From assembly GCA_013115135.1 (NCBI GenBank), contig JABANP010000001.1, positions 186,001-250,000 of the forward strand: 64,000 bases of DNA, written 5' to 3'. Below the pieces are notes generated by a model. That model made no database searches. It saw only the letters and a list, made by a program, of their open reading frames with translations, and was not told the origin of the DNA. Positions 23,013-35,010 of this stretch are shown in pieces. Position 1 is the stretch's first letter, and each line of letters begins with the position of its first letter. This stretch comes from Perkinsus olseni (Eukaryota; Perkinsozoa; Perkinsida; Perkinsidae). A program made the position numbers and the translations under genes.

Positions 23013-25384
23013 ATTTGGCGCCTAGGGTACGACCAGCGTTTGCCAAGCTGCCCGCCGTGGCGGACCTCAGACGGCAGCGGCTCAGCCTCAACCATATCCT
23101 GCTGACCGCTCAGGTGGCGGGAGAGCATCTTAGGTCGACTGCTGCCATAGACAAGAACGCTGTGGAGGTGAGATGGCCGCGAGAATTCCTGGACTTCTCT
23201 TGCAAAGAGGCTGGACTCGGTGTGGGTGAAGTTGTGAGTCTGGCTAGGGCACTTGCTGACACCGGACCTGCGTCCAACTTCGAGCCTCTGGCGCGGTGGT
23301 TCATGCAAAGGTCCGAGGAGGGGAGATGGAGTATACGGGAATTGGCACTTCTATCAGCTGGGGTTGTGTGTGACACGAGAGATAATAGGGATCATGACGT
23401 CGGGGAGGTACTCGAGCAATTCCTCGTTGAAGTCGCTAGAGTTGCACTGAGGAGAACAAGGGAAGTGGCCATGGCTGAGGACAAGGATATTGCTAGGCTT
23501 CTGAACAGCCTCAGCAAGTACCCCCGCAACGGTCGCCATTTCGAGGTTATCAGGAACGTCTTCGGTACCTGCATGGCCAGGGTCTGCCAGTTGTGTCGGT
23601 CAGGGTTGATGAGCCCTATGAGCCTCTCGATGATCGTTAACGGTATGGGCAAGGTGATGATACCAGTGACCAGTACCGAGGTTCGAAACCTCCCTCAGAG
23701 TTATGCAGAATTATATTGCGGTATCCTTGCAGCGAGGGGAGAAGGGCTGGGACTTGACGATGGAGCCGCAGTGTGTTCCGAACCTTCTCAATGGCTTCTG
23801 CAAGATGGGCTCTCTCAATCGACAATTCCTTTCGAAATTAGAGGTTCGTAATTTACCGATGTTGAAGGATTCTCACCATGTAGCTGTGCTCCTCCACGCC
23901 TTCGTCAAAGCTGGTGAGCGCGATTTCCTGACTGAGCATTGGAGAGAGTATCTTTCGACCTGCATTGATCAGTCCGACCCCTGGGAGACGGCGCAGGCGG
24001 CGTCGTGTTCGCTGGCCCACGGAGCGGCTCTCGGACTGAACACTCATGTGTTGGTGGCTCGTTGCGGGTGCTGGATCCAACACTTCAACATGAAGGACTG
24101 CTTGATGGTGGTTGACCATCTACCACCTGGGATGCTCGCCGATGTTTTGCGGCGAGCGACGCAGGTTGAGGGGACATTTGCTGAGGTATCGGACTTCATC
24201 TGGTCGTTGGCGCTGCGCAGAGCCGCTAGCAGCGAAGTTGATCTCTTAATCAACAAGTGCTTCAACGGCAAAGCCACCGGAGAGACCCGAGAATTCGGCC
24301 GACTTGCAAAACTGGCTCGTTCTACTGCGACGCTGGGGGCTGAGGAGACCGGTCGCGTCATCGACGAGTGTGTCGCAGTTGTTGAAGAGCTGGGCCCATC
24401 TCCTTTCGGATCAGTCGGGCTCCACAACATCCTGCACGCCATGACCTTGCATCAGGGAGATAATCTTAAGCATATTGCTCGGATACTCAATTACCTCGCG
24501 GAGAGTGGGGTTATTGAGGGGAGTCTCTCAGAGGATTTCTGGATGGCGTGCCAGGTGTTCGTCCTCGACTGTAGTGGATCGTTGTCACTGATGGGACTGA
24601 AGAACATGGTAGGCCCTCTGGAGTCGGGATGCTAGTCGCGCCGTTGTTATTGCAGTTATTTATGGAATTAGAGTCTCGCCGACTCAGGTTGCTGCACTGG
24701 ATCTACGGCTTCGTCAATCCGACGCAGGGACGGCTGAGTGCGATGCCGAGCTATACCACGAGATAGAGCGCTCGCTCGGCGGAGCTCTGACGCACCGGAG
24801 CCTGGGTCCCGCTTGGCTGCTGCATCTAGCACCGGTATGAGGGAAGAGTACTTGGCAGTTGTCCTGGCAACTTACGTGGAGCCTCCCCGTTTGGGGAGAG
24901 GAGGTCTGTGGTAACGTGTGTGAATGATGGTGGAAATGCACGCCGACAGAAGTCGTTTCAGCAGCTACATAGCCATCGCGCTGCAGCACTTAGGTGACGG
25001 GTTGCGGGTCGAGCTCGAGTTTTGTTTTGGTAGTTGATGCCTCTGTTTCGGCCCAGTGGCCATCAGCGATGCTCCTTTGCCCTATCCTGGATCGTCCTTA
25101 GTGGTGGTGGAGTGCAACTCAGCACTGTCGCTGCCGCGGGCCGAGGAAAATTGAGTTCTACAAGGATACCTCCTGCGAAGGCCATCTGGGTGAGTCATGG
25201 TGGGTCACATAATACGTATACTATCATTTGTTGGGTTCTAGCTGGCATCTCACCTCGCATTGAGGCTTTGTCAGGTACCCTCAGAGACCTCTCAGTCTTG
25301 CTCGGCTATCCAAACAATGAGTATCGCGGGATACTGCAAGGCATGTCGCAGCGCCGTTCGAGGCTGCTCCGTGGCGCTCATTGA
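23000..25384 (+). CDS. Alpha-helical repeat protein, candidate organellar RNA-binding (RAP/HPR-like)
   Basis: The protein is built of repeated amphipathic helical units with patterns such as VPNLLNGFCKMG, VAVLLHAFVKAG and FIWSLALRRA, as in the helical-repeat arrays of FASTK/RAP and OPR/HPR organellar RNA-processing proteins. The ATG at 23000 opens MSMTNLAPRVR. A 52-nt intron at 23681-23732 joins PVTSTE to RGEKGWD in phase 0. A 79-nt intron at 24609-24687 joins GLKNM to VAALDLR. A stop in that frame occurs at 24840, or further exons run to the TGA near 25384. A C-terminal RAP domain is possible but not shown. The first intron begins within a strict B-box (GGTTCGAAACC). The start overlaps duplicated DNA, so the true 5' end may lie elsewhere. 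Confidence 0.5.
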
Positions 25385-25444
25385 CGGACCAGAACTCGCT
25401 CCTCAGCAGCGCAGCTTTTCAAGTGGGCATTTGTAACAAGCGAC

Positions 25445-26065
25445 TTGTTTCATTGTTTCTCCGAGCGCTCCGCATCGCCACTCGCTCCGTCAGTTCCCCC
25501 TCCGATACCGTGCTGCGCCGACGGGGACGACGAGAAGTACAAGTATAAGCTGGTAGAAACTGCGGCTTTTGAGGATCATGAAGAGGCTGTTGGATCGATC
25601 CCGGCGTCTGATGCTTTCATACGGATTTCGGCTCATGTTGATGACATCCACTTTGGGCATGATCGGCTGAGACCGTTCTTCATGGTACCCGAGGGGCGAG
25701 CCCTTGCCCGGATGTACGAAAATCTCGCTGAGGGCAGAGAGTCTTTGACGGAGGGCGCACTGAAGCCTCTACAGCTCGTAGTGGAGCGTGATCGGCTGAT
25801 GGCCCTGGTGAGACACTCATCCAGTTTGTGATGGTCAGCCAGACTGGTCGTCGAATAACTGCTTCCGTTTCAGGATGGCAACCGACGGCTTGCTGTATTG
25901 AAGGCCCTTCATTGTCGCCACCCGGAAATGTTCGATGGTTGGCTTGACGACTGCCATGTTCTCACTACACCATCCCCGCCGCGGGTAAAGCGAAAGATAA
26001 CGACATCTCCTATGGTCGATGGTCGGACGGTCCGTTTTGAAGTGAGTCTTTTGTATTGCTATTGA
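25445..26065 (+). CDS. ParB/sulfiredoxin-like domain protein (DGNRRL motif)
   Basis: Two exons are joined across an intron at 25808-25873 in phase 0, giving LQLVVERDRLMAL-DGNRRLAVLKAL. The pattern (hydrophobic strand, two charged residues, then DGNRRL and a helix) matches the ParB/Srx fold. In that fold, a D-G-x-H/R-R loop binds phosphate or nucleotide. The N-terminal part is acidic and Pro-rich, and the C-terminal part is basic (RVKRKITT). It ends at TGA 26063-26065 unless spliced at the GTGAG just before. A decayed copy of its first exon lies at 20.4-20.9 kb. The function in this organism is unknown. Confidence 0.5.
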
Positions 26066-29000
26066 GCTGCACGGGCCACAGCGTTTCGCTAGGGACCGGC
26101 CGCGCGTTGACCCCAGCCTAGTGTCTCAGTAAAGCTATCTCGCCTGCCACTAGTTCAACTGGTCGGACCAGTCTGATCCAGTTGTTTCAAGGCTCTCGTG
26201 AGAGAGCCGGGCGACTGAACTCGTGAGAACGGACCCCGTTTGTCGTCTTTCCTAGGCCCATTCCAGAGTCTCTGAAGAGGTTCCTTACTGGGCACGAGAT
26301 CTCTACTTCATCAACAAAGGTCCAGCTTTCATCAAGGGCATGCTCTTGGAGGAAGTCACAGGGTAGTTCATGCACGCTTCGGTACTATGGATCGTTAAGG
26401 TTTCGTTTCGTTCTCTCCTGTCCCGCTTTGGGTTGGCCAGGCTCGACTTATTGATTGAGGGTTGATTTATCAAGAATGAATGCTCCATTATAGAGCTCCG
26501 GGCTCCGAGCCGGTCGAAGTTATTCGGGGCGGATGATGCGCGCATGCATAACTGGAGCTGTGGCCGGCAGACGACGAATGCGGAAAAATTTGAAGTGAAG
26601 GAATTGTCTATTTTTCAGTAAGCGGGGGTTCGGTTGTCGTCTTCTGACTCAAAAGTTCTGCGAATCCCTGGTATCCTTGAAGGATTAATAGAAGAAGAAG
26701 CCGAAGGATAATCCTTCTATTAGAGTGCTTACCCTTGCCGCTAAATTCCGATGACAAAGATAGCTCGGGTGGTCTTGCGATGTTCCATGTTCGGTGCTGC
26801 CTCACGTCTGATGAAGGTCCATTAGAGACCCTTCGAGAGCAAACTGTGATGCCGTTGATTAGGCCTCGTAAAAATTCGAAGCTCAGATGTTCTCGCGTGA
26901 GGACGTAGTGAGCCTCACCTAGCGAGGTCTGTTCGCTCTCTGGTCTGAATGCTCTCAATCTTATGCCAATCATGCTGATCTGTTTATGCGTGGCGCTGCC
27001 CGCTAAGAATCTGAAAAGGTCCTATGCGTGGAGGGGGCCTCGGTTATCTCGAGGTTGAGCCAGGCAGGCCTCGGGTGGCTGAAGACCATAGATCGTGCTG
27101 AGTTCGTACCTCATCAACCCAAACGCACCCGCGTTAATAACTGGACTGGATTTAGTGCCTGTATAATATTGGCACTCTCTGAGGCGTGAACCCGCTGCCT
27201 CGAGAAGAACCGCAAAGATGTGCGAAGGTTTTGTCATTCGCTCATACTAGATGATACTTTGAATACCTGAGAAGAGAAATCCTATTTCATTTTTGGTGTC
27301 AAAACGGTCTCAACAAAGGTCCAAAGTGAATGAAATTCCTCTAGACCATTCAAAACAGCTGATGTATTTAGCTGACAGCTTAAAGCTGTCGATGTTATTA
27401 AGTTCTTTATTGATTCCATCATCATCAACATAAGGCCAGAGTGTGAAATACTAGATGTATGATGCAGTAACTCTTGATATGGGGCGTCCCCAAGCGCTCC
27501 GATTGGTATCGGAAATTTTGCGAGTAGTAGTTCCAGCGTACCAGTTCTGCTAATGGTGCCGAAGGATGTACTGAGCAATTACTCCGAGGGATCCGAGGCT
27601 GTGGAATTTTCCATGATGGTCGCCACTGGTGCGTGTGAATGGTCGAGTGCTGGTGAATGCGTCGCAAGAAGAAAACTTGCTGCGGCAAGTGAGGTGAGCG
27701 TTGGTTGCGCATCTGCCTTCCAGAAACAAGTAGGCGGAGCGCATGATGAGAGAAGATCATGTTTACGCTTCGAGGGGGGGGGTAGTTGAGCCTGCGCACG
27801 AGGAGGTGAATCCTGATTCTACTCACGAGATATGATAATCGCAACACTGGCCTCTACGGCCAATCCGCTATTTCTCTCAGCTGAGATTCAACCAGGCGAA
27901 CGCATCAATCAAGAAGGTCGTCGAATATCCTCGTCATTGTGAGCAAGTTACTCTCCTCTGATGATCGCCGGTCGATCATCGATCATGTTCCCTTTGGCAG
28001 CTTGAGCTGCGTGGCACGCAGTGCGTGTGGGAGTCTGGGAAATTAGTATACGAAGATATTCTGGGTTTCATGCGCATGATTGTTAATAAGTTCAAGTTGA
28101 AATCATTGTTGAAGTTTGTTTAGTTATAAATCGAAGCTAAAATTTTCAACTCCGGGAATGCTTATGTGAGTCTCATAGACTAAGGCTACTTTCTCAACCC
28201 TAGACTCTGGGTTGTACTACAACCGTTGGGTCAGTTCTACGATAGAATGTGACCATGACGCACGTATCGTCTGTGATGCTCTCCTTGGTGCAATTGCCTT
28301 CAGACGACCGTTCGGTAGCCAAACTTTGGTTGGTTCAACTCGATTCAGTTTAGGTTTCACAGTGGAGCTCGAGCGTTCTTCTCCAGCTTACCCAGTCGGC
28401 GCAATCATGTATACATGCTGCCTTTCACAGGTAATCCTTAGAATATTTCTTCGAGAATATCTTTGAAATTTATCTGTGTCTCAGATACTCATTAGGTATC
28501 GTACGAAGGATCGTGGAACACGATAATCGTGTCACGATTCGTGCCAGAATACAACCTGATGTTGTCAACATCCCCCATCCATCCCACTTGATCCGCTCAA
28601 GTTGAGCGACTCGGGCCGAGAAGTACTGCAGAAGCGCAGGGCGCGTCTTCCTCGAACAATCTGAGAAAAAGTTCTGGGAAAGGTGGGTCCTTGTCGCGGA
28701 TCACGCCCCTCGCATCAATCTCCGGAATCGCGGAAGTTATGGCCACAGCCTGTCGTGGAAGGCATCGGTCAGACCGATTCGGTCTCTGTTCGATGAACAC
28801 AGGCCTACTGACTAACATTGTTCAGTCTTGGTGCGCTCAACGCTGAGCATACCGTTTCTCTGGAATGGATCTCGTGAATAAGCCCTCTACTAGCGAGTCG
28901 CTAGTAGCGACCACTGCATTGGCCTTGATTCAAGGTCCTTGAACAGCCCGGGAGACCAGCCTCGGGTATCCGTCCTTGAAAGCATGAATGCGTTCTCCTA

Positions 29001-30603
29001 GGTATCAGCGGCGACAAGCAAGCGTGGCTCGGCGCGGGCCGATAAGATCTTTCACCGTTCGGAGGTGTACATGAAGACACTCTTCAAGAGCGGCTCTTAT
29101 AAAAGCTCCTTCATGAGCGTGTTAACGTGTATGATTGACGGCTTCTTCTGAGGCCGATTCTGGAGTCCGTGACTTGACGATGCGATAGGCTGCATGATAC
29201 AGCCTGACCGGCTGAGCCTGTATAGTGTTCGACGTAAAACCTATGCAGACTAACTAATCTGGTCAGTTACGTTACGACAGCTTCCTGGTCGTGGGATGCA
29301 TTACCAGAAAGGCGGTGTTGATCTTCATCACTAGAACCTCGCAAGAGACCGATCACATGTTTCGCGGTCACAATGATTCCGATCGGGAGCATTGTCATCA
29401 TCAGAGAGCCTTACGGTGAAGGCTCTTTCGCCAGAGACCATACACGGATAATCAAGACGAATGACACTCTGGTACCGATCGCTAGTCAAGTTTCGCTGGA
29501 GGCAGTCCCTCGACCACCTCTGACAAAACCACATACGGCGTGAGCTTGGAGTGCTGAGCGTGCCTTGAGTCGTGCGGATGTTGGACTTCTCGGTTGGATT
29601 TCCTGAAGCTGTTCTACTACGATATGCTTTCGTTTCATTTTACAGTGCGTTGTCGAGATGCTTACGTGATCGAGGAAAATGCCAGTGCATACTACATGGT
29701 GAAGCCTTCCAGCCCGTTGAACCCTTCCTCACGACTTTTCGTGAAACAGCTCCCTTAGAGCTCGCATTTTTGCGTTGAGATTAATATCCCGAACTCTCTT
29801 CTGATTGCCTAGGAGACAGGATTTCAGAGTTGGAGACAATGCCTGCAACTCAGAAATGCCTACCGTGTGTTTTTCGGAAACTTTTTCCTAAACATTCATC
29901 CGGGAGCTCCGGAGCAACGCTTCAATTTCGCTTCAAACTTATTTCATTGTGTGATCCCACTGTGCTTCTCTCAGGATGGCTACACTGGGCTTGTTGGTCA
30001 CAAGTGGGTTCATCACAGACCAAGCTCTATCAAGCGATCTTACGTGAGATAGGCGAATCTCTTACATCTGATGGTGGCAGAAGGAGGATCGACTCGGGAC
30101 TTGAAAAACGGTTTCCCACCATTCATCACGAGCTGATCTCTGCGCACCGGTTGAGCGCTGCGTGCATTAGGATCGCCTTCCTCCGTATTCTGCTCTGCGC
30201 TCGACATGGATGAGATTACTTGCTAGCTCGAGTATCCTCAGACATCTTTCAATCAGCGACTGACAGTCGCGTCACTCGGCTCAACGGACTGCCCAGTAGT
30301 ATCGCCGATACTGTATTGGCCATTCATCAGTTTGTAGTATCTAGTGTTCCTCCTTTCTCACACATTGAAGTAGGAGTCATTCTGTATGGTGTCCGACGTA
30401 GTGCCCCGCTACACCGGGGTCCTCCGCCTCCGCGAAAAGGATTCCAGCCCTGACTGAGAGCGTGCGAGCGGGTCACATCACAGTCTATCTCGTATGCCAT
30501 AACATTAGCGCTTCTTTTGGAACCTCCATGCTTGAGTTCACTCTGAGAGCTCTCACTCTCAAAAGGGTCAGTCCAAGTTATATTCCAATTCTTTCCTGCC
30601 GTC
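26066..30603. other. Gene-poor region rich in short perfect inverted repeats
   Basis: I recognise no gene. Reading frames are short and lack motifs. Several perfect short palindromes are present: ACTGGTC-G-GACCAGT at about 26155, GATGATCG/CGATCATC at 27960-27980, ACACGAT-A-ATCGTGT at 28518-28532, and CTACTAGCG/CGCTAGTAG at 28887-28907. Confidence 0.5.
28887..28907. repeat. Perfect hairpin, 9-bp arms
   Basis: The arms CTACTAGCG and CGCTAGTAG flank AGT. It lies in non-coding DNA. Confidence 0.8.
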
Positions 30604-33110
30604 ATGGACACTGCCGCCGCCGCCCCCGCCCCGGCTGCTAGTGATGGACATGAAGGGTTCGGGAACTACAGGAATCCTCGTAGGCGTATATCCACTGAGC
30701 TTCCACTTCCCAACGCTGCGGCTGTTTCCTCGCAGGAGACTCGACAGCGACGCTACCAAGCCCAAAGACATCTCCGTAAGCTGAATTACCATCGCCATTC
30801 TCAATCTGGATGAGTTCCAGGAATCCCACTGGGGGTGTGCGGGAGAATAAACAAGAAGTTGACGATAGAGAAGTAGCATCGGTAGAAGCCAATGAAGGAG
30901 CCGCCTCGGCGCCGGCTGATCTCGACATTGATGGTTGGCGGATCGGGCAAGTGTACAACGTACGGGTGCTTGCAGGCAGGGTGGCATTTTCAGATTGGAG
31001 GAACGCAGTGACGAGGAGGAGACGGAGGCGACGACGACCGAGATGTAGGAGGCCGCTCTCGGTCAGCGGTAGCATCACACTAATAGGCCTCCTCCCTACG
31101 ATGATGCTGAGGAGGTAGCCAAAGCACCTGTTCGCTCGGAGCGAGGCGAGGACGATCGTGAGGGGACTGAGACGAAGGAGGACGTCGTTGTCGGATACAG
31201 GAAGCGTAAAAGTAGGCCTCATCAATTTCTCTGCGACTACTGTGAGGATCCTTGCAGTAGCATTTGCTGACGCTATTCGAGTGAGACGGTGAAATAAGAG
31301 TCTGTGCCGTTTGATTTGTCGAAGTGCCATTGTGCCGCCACTCACTTCCGCTCCAGCCTGAAACTTTTAGGTGAGTGTTTACAGATTGAAGTGCCGGAGC
31401 CGGAGCAGTCCTCCGATAGTATCGCGGATGATTTTCACACTAACGCCCACCACGACATAACAGAGCCGTCGCTGAAGCGGAACCGGCCATTATCAGTGAT
31501 ATAAAAACCGTCACTGCGCCGCAAAATTCTTGCCCATTCAATAGACCGAGGAGCGAGAGATGATGGAGATTGCTCAGCACCACGCGGCGAGAGTCAGAGA
31601 GCGATCGAGGACGGAGAGGTATCGCCGTAAGACTCTGGTTGCTAAGGTGGTATCCACTACCCGAGGTTTGGGTGGATGCTCGGCCCATCAGGCTTCCGAC
31701 ACCCCCATAACAGCTGGTATACTACCTTGCTCGACAACGAAGCTAACGATGCCGATGGTAAGTCGATCGAGGATCGATGGTTTTATGTCGTGTGACAGGA
31801 TCCGAAGTTGCGCACAGCAGCGAGGGCTGCTGGATCTGGGCCCACTCCGAGATCGGAGACACCGACGGATGCAGTTGATCAGACTGACGGCCTAGCCGTT
31901 GCGGTGAACCCCTCTCCTGGCCCTTTTGGGTTGAGAACTTCGGGGCTCCCAGCTGTCTCTGTTTCAGGCTCAGAAATTCTCTAGTCATCTTCGAGAGAGT
32001 AGCAGGACTAGATGGACCGGCAGGCCCACGGTGAGGGAGTCTGCTGGTTCCGAGGAGTGATCGGCACCACAGGTGCCGATCTCGCCTAAACTAGCTCATA
32101 TGAGATCACGGTCGAGACCAGCAGGCACTGTAAGTCGGGGCGACTCTCATGTTGCTGAATCTCGTTTTCCTCGCAGAGTTCCACAGCGAGCTCCTCGCAC
32201 AACATGTCCCAAAGTACTGAGAACAGCGTTGCGTCGGCCAGCAAGCACGAGCACAAGGTGGGCCAGGCCCATGTGATGATCGCCAAGAGGTGCGATGGAC
32301 CCCATCAGAACGCCGATGAAGGTCCTCGGGAAGCTGAAAGTCTCGCTGCGGAGGTGAGCTCGACCAACGGCAACGAAGGTATTGCTATCATCAGGCGGAA
32401 CGCTTCGGCAGTCGACTACGCGAGAGCAGTCGAACACGATGGACTGGCCGACCCACCGTGAGCATGAAGCGTCCGACATGCCGACTTATCAGTGACTACT
32501 GTGAGCAGGTTCCGTCATCTCCTCGCCTCAGCCGCCCGAAGCCCACGGCATGGGTACGCAGGGCGGCCTACCTCCCGTGTGATCGTCATGTGATCAGAGA
32601 GACCCCGGACTCAATCAAAGCGCAGTGGAGTTCGAAAGGTTCTCAAGGCATCCGTTGGGACCCGGCACTCCCAGCAACTCCACGACTTCCGAGAACAGAC
32701 CGAGGACTGCAAACACGCTCAGAGAAGAGGTTGGCTCTCCACGGACCGTGGACCACGGTGGTTCTCTCGCTCGCCAGTTTCCAGCTTAGCGAGCTGTGCA
32801 GAACTCAGCAATGACGGTTCTGGTTTCTCTTCAGGTCCAGGGGTTTAGCAAGAAGCTTCGTGAGAATAAAGCAAGTTTAAAATGGACTGGGAGAATTACT
32901 GTAAGTCTCTCGACTACCGAAACCTCGGTGATGGGCGTTTTCCAGATCCCGAAGTCCCCAAATCTCAGCCACAATCGTGGCGGGTCTCGGGTGGGCGCCT
33001 GCCGATTCCTGAGTAGGCCACCTTTCACGTTCAGGTCAACAACACCTTCTGCATGGCCGACTCTCATTCGTTCAACAGCAGCGGTAGACTCGACAGTTCA
33101 TTCAAGGTAG
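30604..33110 (+). CDS. Possible multi-exon gene for a disordered, basic protein (unidentified)
   Basis: The ATG at 30604 opens an Ala/Pro-rich stretch. Coding-like islands follow in shifting frames: a Glu-rich stretch near 30850-30960, RKRKSRPHQFLCDYCEDP near 31205-31255 (zinc-finger-like Cys pairs), CHCAATHF near 31335, and HYPRFGWMLGPSGFRHPH near 31650-31720. A good donor (GTAAGTCGATC) lies at 31758, and Ser/Arg-rich islands run to about 33100. The frame shifts imply introns of the size usual here, but I could not fix all junctions. I recognise no family. Part of this could be chance. Confidence 0.3.
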
Positions 33111-33278
33111 GGCTTCTGTCTACTATGAGCATAGTGGTCTCTTCCAAGGCTCGACCAGCACCGCCATCGACTCGGCATCCTCATGCTGTTCCTCTTGGCC
33201 CATTGAGGGCCTCAACCAAACCCAAGAGCCCCAACTTGAGGACTCGAGCTCGGTCCAAGATCGCACCGTAAACCATGA

Positions 33279-33557
33279 ACCTCCTGCTGGCACCGGAATG
33301 TTGCGCTGATTGTACCGTTCAGGAACTACGTCAGAGATGACGCAAATGATGGCGGTTATAAGTTCGTCGCGAGACCGGTACCGCGGCGGATCCTCGAAGA
33401 GGTTCAGTTCACCGTCGATCTCGGGCCGGAGAGAGTGACGGTCCCCCAAGGACCAGAATTCAGTACGGCGATTTTATTGATCGCCTGTTACTTCTGTACC
33501 TTCAGACACCGAGAAGAGGTCCCTCGAGCGAAGTATGCAGAGGAGTTTCATGTCTAG
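33279..33557 (+). CDS. Unidentified open frame with a hydrophobic segment
   Basis: This stop-to-stop frame of about 92 codons has a good amino-acid composition (VALIVPFRNYVRDDAND, then PRRILEEVQFTVDLG, then a hydrophobic stretch AILLIACYFCTF). It has no ATG near its start, so if real it is an exon. I do not recognise it. Confidence 0.25.
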   Translation, partial: TSCWHRNVALIVPFRNYVRDDANDGGYKFVARPVPRRILEEVQFTVDLGPERVTVPQGPEFSTAILLIACYFCTFRHREEVPRAKYAEEFHV

Positions 33558-33707
33558 CGACGAGTCTGTCGTCACGTCCGCATGCTGGGCTCCCGGCAAG
33601 CATACTGACGCATCGTCCATTCTCACAAGTGATGATGCTTCCGACACGGTCCAGACCGGTGCAGCTGAGGTTCCAGCAGAGTAGCGGAGACAGAGCAACC
33701 ACTCGAT

Positions 33708-33729
33708 TGCATGAACAATAATTCATGCA
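33708..33729. repeat. Perfect hairpin, 8-bp arms
   Basis: The arms TGCATGAA and TTCATGCA flank CAATAA in non-coding DNA. Confidence 0.8.
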
Positions 33730-35010
33730 TGCTGGGAAAAGATAATTGCCGCTATAAGGCGGACAATCATATCTATTTGCAAATGCAGCGTTCTTCCTCA
33801 GCCCTCTTGTTTTGTTGAACCTCGTCAGTCCAGGAACAGACCGTTTCGACCAATGCACGAGAGTACCTTCGATGGCTCTCCAACAAACGTCGATTTCACA
33901 CGTGCTATCGCTCCTAGGATGACCCTACTGGGTTCTCTACACTTGGGCTGATTAAGACGACGAGCGTCATCATGTTGTCACAATGGAGAGGTCGCTGACG
34001 TTGAGCTTTTACTCGCCAGCGCACCATCATGTTGACACAGCTGTATTGAGCTCGGAGAGGTCTCTTGATAGCATATGAAAGAACATGACCATATCTAATA
34101 TGTCGTCGTCCTCACTTTTCCTTCATCTCGAATGTTCAAGCTAACCTATTGCTCGCGAACATAGTTGCTAGTGTAAATGGGCGTACTCTACCTTCAACTG
34201 AATCAGTCGAACGATTCAACTTCAATTACTTGGCACTCAATTCTATACCCCGGGGAATAGCGATGGAAGCCGCCACTTCTGTCACTAATAGACGGCATGT
34301 GAGGTTCTGAGATTATCGATGATACAGGTGTTGCAACCACTCTCGATCAGGGAGTAAATTAAAGATTCGATGATCATCATCGTCGGAAGCGCTCTTGACA
34401 GACCCATGTAATGTAAGAGGCAACCTAAGTCTGAATGATGACATTTCACGAGTCTAGGGAGTCGCTCCGTTGGCGACAGCTCGCACGCCCGGCGGAACAG
34501 CGCGCCTACGACGGGACGTATAGTGAGACGAGACGCACAGCGTGCGTGAAACAGAGGACTCGGGCTCGTCTAGCTTTTTCAGCTATGCTGCCCCAGTCAT
34601 CCTCATCTTCCATTGTTCGCTCAGTTTCACAGAACGAAGCCCCAGCAGTGGAGCATTGTGACCGCGAGTCTTGAGAATCGTGGTTAATGACGTTGCCGCA
34701 CTGATGACATACTGGTGATGCGCTGACTGACGCACTGATCGTGATTTACAGAGGGTATAATCTCCGTGTGAGATTCTCACTGATGGCGTCATAGTATGAC
34801 GGTCATAAACATAGTATAATGTGAGATTCCCACATTATATGTGTATGAAGTCGTCGGTAGCATTGCCAAGTGAAGGCGTTCTGCTAGTATCGTAAACGGA
34901 GGAGAGTATCATGATGAATTGCCTCGGATGATACTTGGCAGCCGCGAATCGCGTTTGTCCGGCACTGCTGAGGTGAATGTACCTACTTTCACTCAGCCAT
35001 TCTTTAGTAT
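33730..35010. other. No gene recognised; one hairpin
   Basis: No coding content is recognised. A perfect inverted repeat TATAATGTG/CACATTATA around AGATTCC lies at 34815-34839. Confidence 0.45.

Noticed and set aside
33290..33330. VALIVPFRN resembling the start of beta-1,4-galactosyltransferase
   Set aside because: The sequence after it does not follow that family, so the match is probably accidental.
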